A stretch of 64,000 nucleotides of DNA from CAVYTF01 sp963708205 (GTDB lineage: Bacteria; Bacteroidota; Bacteroidia; Chitinophagales; Chitinophagaceae), in NCBI GenBank assembly GCA_963708205.1, contig OY970196.1:434001-498000 (forward strand), written 5' to 3'. Below the pieces are notes generated by a model, which did not search any database, was not told where the DNA came from, and saw only the letters and a program-made list of their open reading frames with translations. This document shows, piece after piece, positions 61,014-64,000 of the stretch. Within the stretch, counting starts at the first letter, position 1, and each line of letters starts with the position of its first letter. The position numbers and the translations under genes were made by a program.

Positions 61014-61608
61014 TGTTGTTTGGCTTAAAATGATGGTGAAAGAATGTTTTGGTCTCAAGGCGAATTTAATTAAAATAACATTAAAGAAAATATTTGAAAT
61101 ATAAGCTAACATTTTTTGTAGCGTTATGTGTTGTTTGGTGCAAAATAAAAGGTTGTATTCCTGACTGAAAGGAAGCTGTAAGCCTTGCTGCATAAGGAAT
61201 GTGGAATGTTTTTGAAATAAAAAAGATTTCTTTTTTTATGTAAAAAAAATTCCATTGCTCTTTTATTTCGCAAAAAACAATGCTAGAAAAATCTGAAAAT
61301 ATATTTCTTAGAAATTTTTTTATTTAAAAAATTTTTGGGATATTGCAATTGATTGCATGCAGAACACATTGACTAAAACATTCCGTACCTAAAAACATGA
61401 CCATTATTTCCACGGAATTTTTAATTAACTGCTGAACATTTCGAAACTATCCAAAAGCTTTGAACAGGAAATATTTTCGCAAGCTTTCAACAAAGGTTTA
61501 TGCAATCAAGTTTTATTTATTGATCTGAGTAATCAATAAATTATGAACACTGCATCATTAAAATAATTTTTATCTATACACATCCTTTAACATTAAATAC
61601 TACACACT
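61014..61608. other. Intergenic region upstream of the large paralog operon
   Basis: About 600 bases without a convincing gene. At 61047-61078 TTGGTCTCAAGGCGAATTTA recurs at 51220-51250 as TTGGTTTCAAGGCGAATTTA, upstream of paralog 3. Two divergent promoters are expected here (leftward operon and the gene at 61609). Confidence 0.5.
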
Positions 61609-62067
61609 ATGCAAATTAAATTTTCCTCTCTCAAAAAAGAAGTTAGAACCGGTTGCTTTGTCAACCGGCAAGTGTACAAAGCCGCGATGCTGGTCTTATG
61701 CATTGTTTGTATCTCCTGCTATACAAATGCACAATTACCGGCGGTGCAGCAAAAGTCTGTTGCCATACATCCTCACCATGATCATATCGATCCTCTAAAG
61801 GATAAGATGGAGTACCAGGGTTACACCATTCATCCTATCCCTGCACCGGGCGGCGGCTTGGGGTACGATGTTTTTAAAGATCATAAGCTGATAGTGCACC
61901 GGTTTCAGAATGTAGTGATGGGAAGACCTCTTTATAAGAAAGACGATGTGTACAAAGTAGCAAAATGGTCTATTGCCCAGTATACAAAGACCAGCCATTT
62001 TCCTGCTACAGTTCCTTTCAATGCTGAAGCACAATTACATCTTTCTTCGATTAATTCCATTAATTAA
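61609..62067 (+). CDS. Secreted hypothetical protein
   Basis: 152 aa. Uncleaved-looking basic start, then hydrophobic AAMLVLCIVCISCYTNAQ, a signal sequence. His-rich stretch IHPHHDHIDPLKDKMEYQGY follows. Not recognised. Twenty-three bases ahead of the GloVer repeat protein. Confidence 0.6.
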   Translation: MQIKFSSLKKEVRTGCFVNRQVYKAAMLVLCIVCISCYTNAQLPAVQQKSVAIHPHHDHIDPLKDKMEYQGYTIHPIPAPGGGLGYDVFKDHKLIVHRFQNVVMGRPLYKKDDVYKVAKWSIAQYTKTSHFPATVPFNAEAQLHLSSINSIN

Positions 62068-62090
62068 ATCATCCATCAATACTACGCTTT

Positions 62091-64000
62091 ATGAAACAAA
62101 TAATTACTTTAATACTATCGTTGTGTCTTATTACTATCACCAGCCATGCACAGGTATTGTATGGCACTACCTATGATGGCGGCAAATACGGCGGAGGTGT
62201 CATTAACAGCTACGAGCGTTCTATCAGCACCTATAATGTTACAAAATCTTTTTCTGTGGATGGCGAAGATCCCGACCAAAATTTAATCCGCGCTTCAAAT
62301 GGCAAGCTGTATGGGACGGCTGCCGACGGCGGTGCCTTTGATTATGGAACTATTTTTTCCTATGATCCTGCCAGCGGCAACTATACTACTTTGTACAGCT
62401 TCGACTATTATACTGTTGGTGGCTATCCTTACGGCAGCCTCTTCCAGGCATCTGATGGCAAACTGTATGGCATGACCTACGAAGGCGGCAATGACGAATA
62501 TGGAACTATTTTCTCCTTCGATCCTTCTACTGCTGCTGTTACCGATGTGCATGATTTTGATTATACCGATGGGGCATATCCTTATGGCAATAACCTGGTA
62601 CAGGCACAAAATGGCAAGCTGTATGGTATGACTGAGGAAGGAGGTACTTCTAATGACGGTGTGATTTTCTCCCTTGATCCTGTCACCGACAATTATAGCA
62701 AGCTCCTGGACTTTGATCAGACCAATGGAGCAGAGCCATATGGCAGCCTGACGCTGGATTCATTAAATGGTAAACTCTACGGTATGACGGTTGTGGGAGG
62801 AGCCAACAGTGAGGGTGTTATCTTCTCCTTCGATCCCGCTGTTAATACCTATACTGACCTGTATGATTTCGATAATTCCAATAACAATGGAGATTATCCT
62901 TATGGCAGTTTAACACTCGCCCAGGACAACAAACTATATGGCATGGCTTATGAAGGTGGTGCCAATAACGAGGGTGTTATCTTCTCCTTTGACCCCGCTG
63001 CTGCTACAAATCCCTATACTGACCTGCATGACTTTGCCGGTACGGAGGGCTCGTATCCTGATGGGAATGACCTGATACAGGCCCAGGATGGTAAGCTGTA
63101 TGGGATGACCCTTGACGGCGGTGCAAATAACTATGGTGTTGTCTTTTCCTTTGATCCTGCAGGCAACACGTATACCGACCTGCATGATTTTGATGATAGT
63201 GATGGCGAGTATCCTTACGGCACTTTGCTGCAAACGCCCGATGGTACACTCTATGGTTTAACCTACGATGGAGGTCTGACAGACGATGGGGTCTTGTTTT
63301 CCTACAATATATCTGCCTCTTCCTTTAACGTGATCAGAACCTTTTACACCAACTACGAAGGGGCTTTTCCTTATACAGGTATGTACAAGGCATCAGATGG
63401 CAATCTCTATGGCACTACCTACGGACTGGGGAAATATGATGGAGGTACCCTCTTCTCATACAACCCTTTAACAGACTCACTGGTAAAGCTGGTAGATTTT
63501 AATTATGATTCAGGATACGATTGCTATGGTCATCCGGTACAGGCATCGGATGGGAAGTTATATGGCACAACCAGTTACGGAGGTGCTCATAGTATGGGCG
63601 TACTTTACTCTTACGATCTTACGGATTCTGCATATTCTGTATTGTATAATTTTGATGGCACCAATGGCTCTGTCCCGGTAGGCAGTTTGGTACAGGATAC
63701 TACGGATGGAAAACTGTATGGTACTGCCCTCCAGGGTGGCGCTGGTGGCGCTGGTGGTGATGGTGTTATCTTCTCTTTTGACCCAACCACGAATACTTAT
63801 GAGGATGTCTATGATTTTGATGGTACCCATGGACAAAATCCCTATAGCAGATTAATCCAGGCATCGGATGGCAAGCTGTATGGCACTGCCTACGAAGGCG
63901 GTAGCGGCAACGGCGTTATTTTCTCTTTCGATCCCGCTGCTGCAAGCAATGGCTATACTGATCTCTATGATTTTGATGGACCTAACGGTGCGCAGCCAAC
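62091..64000 (+). CDS. GloVer-type tandem-repeat secreted protein (C-terminus off the window)
   Basis: Open from ATG 62091 to the right edge (636 codons). Signal peptide MKQIITLILSLCLITITSHA. About 12 repeats of ~55 residues with G-K-L-Y-G-[MT]-[TA]-x-x-G-G and G-V-I-F-S-F-D-P (for example DGKLYGMTYEGGNDEYGTIF), a beta-propeller-like set called GloVer in 'choice-of-anchor' proteins. Markedly more GC-rich than the rest of the window. The C-terminal anchor or sorting domain lies outside. Confidence 0.9.
   Translation, partial: MKQIITLILSLCLITITSHAQVLYGTTYDGGKYGGGVINSYERSISTYNVTKSFSVDGEDPDQNLIRASNGKLYGTAADGGAFDYGTIFSYDPASGNYTTLYSFDYYTVGGYPYGSLFQASDGKLYGMTYEGGNDEYGTIFSFDPSTAAVTDVHDFDYTDGAYPYGNNLVQAQNGKLYGMTEEGGTSNDGVIFSLDPVTDNYSKLLDFDQTNGAEPYGSLTLDSLNGKLYGMTVVGGANSEGVIFSFDPAVNTYTDLYDFDNSNNNGDYPYGSLTLAQDNKLYGMAYEGGANNEGVIFSFDPAAATNPYTDLHDFAGTEGSYPDGNDLIQAQDGKLYGMTLDGGANNYGVVFSFDPAGNTYTDLHDFDDSDGEYPYGTLLQTPDGTLYGLTYDGGLTDDGVLFSYNISASSFNVIRTFYTNYEGAFPYTGMYKASDGNLYGTTYGLGKYDGGTLFSYNPLTDSLVKLVDFNYDSGYDCYGHPVQASDGKLYGTTSYGGAHSMGVLYSYDLTDSAYSVLYNFDGTNGSVPVGSLVQDTTDGKLYGTALQGGAGGAGGDGVIFSFDPTTNTYEDVYDFDGTHGQNPYSRLIQASDGKLYGTAYEGGSGNGVIFSFDPAAASNGYTDLYDFDGPNGAQP

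Noticed and set aside
61050..61193. Upstream extension of the MSDNQ frame (MQQGLQLPFSQEY...)
   Set aside because: The residues look random, and the family-like acidic sequence begins only at MSDNQ; likely chance open frame.

Overview
The window looks like a chromosomal segment from a low-GC Bacteroidota bacterium, most likely Chitinophagaceae-like. Pointers are a gliding-associated (type B) and a por-type (type A) C-terminal sorting domain of the type IX secretion system, the Bacteroidota-style -7 box TAnnTTTG ahead of several genes, few Shine-Dalgarno sites, MqnE of the futalosine menaquinone route, and the ParC/ParE pair in Bacteroidota form. There are no rRNAs, no CRISPR, and one tRNA (Thr-CGT).

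Layout. 1-8.9 kb is accessory and worn: a truncated (edge) membrane protein, an AraC regulator beside a short-chain dehydrogenase, dispersed and tandem repeats, small orphan membrane or secreted proteins, the C-terminal stump of a JAB/JAMM-like protein, a flavodoxin-fold reductase and a 21-bp minisatellite. 8.9-25.5 kb holds an MHS-type transporter, a secreted leucine-rich-repeat protein, a GH1-like hydrolase with an SDR and a zinc alcohol dehydrogenase, a CDGSH protein, a BlaI/M56 (BlaR1-like) pair with twin operators, a histone-H1-like protein, a membrane pyrophosphatase, rpiA and a GH130-like protein. 25.5-42.2 kb is housekeeping: OmpA lipoprotein, parC, DUF1835, parE, Ycf48-like propeller, mqnE, a 885-aa type B T9SS protein, an alpha/beta hydrolase and DUF4105 protein in one operon, DUF4397 lipoprotein, sdaA and tRNA-Thr. 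42.2-43.4 kb is a decay zone with remnants of a NudK-type Nudix gene and a DUF4406 gene.

45.8-61.0 kb is the main discovery: twelve full-length paralogs plus at least three relics of a protein family that starts MEVHHHP..., has one membrane anchor and a divergent ~200-residue outer domain with a conserved N-S-G-x-x-R-[YL]-[IL] motif. The first ~110 bases of each gene are far more alike than the rest. Ten of the genes or relics lie in one tight operon together with a TPR/membrane protein; others flank an M1 peptidase and a DUF2165 protein. Two sub-families recur in a repeated triplet (I, II, II with N-terminal extension) with the same 8-nt gene overlap, which shows block duplication. Function is unknown; ligand/partner sensing, immunity, or a recombining surface-anchored repertoire are all open.

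61.6-64 kb has a small secreted protein and the start of a large, more GC-rich GloVer-type tandem-repeat protein that runs off the right edge.
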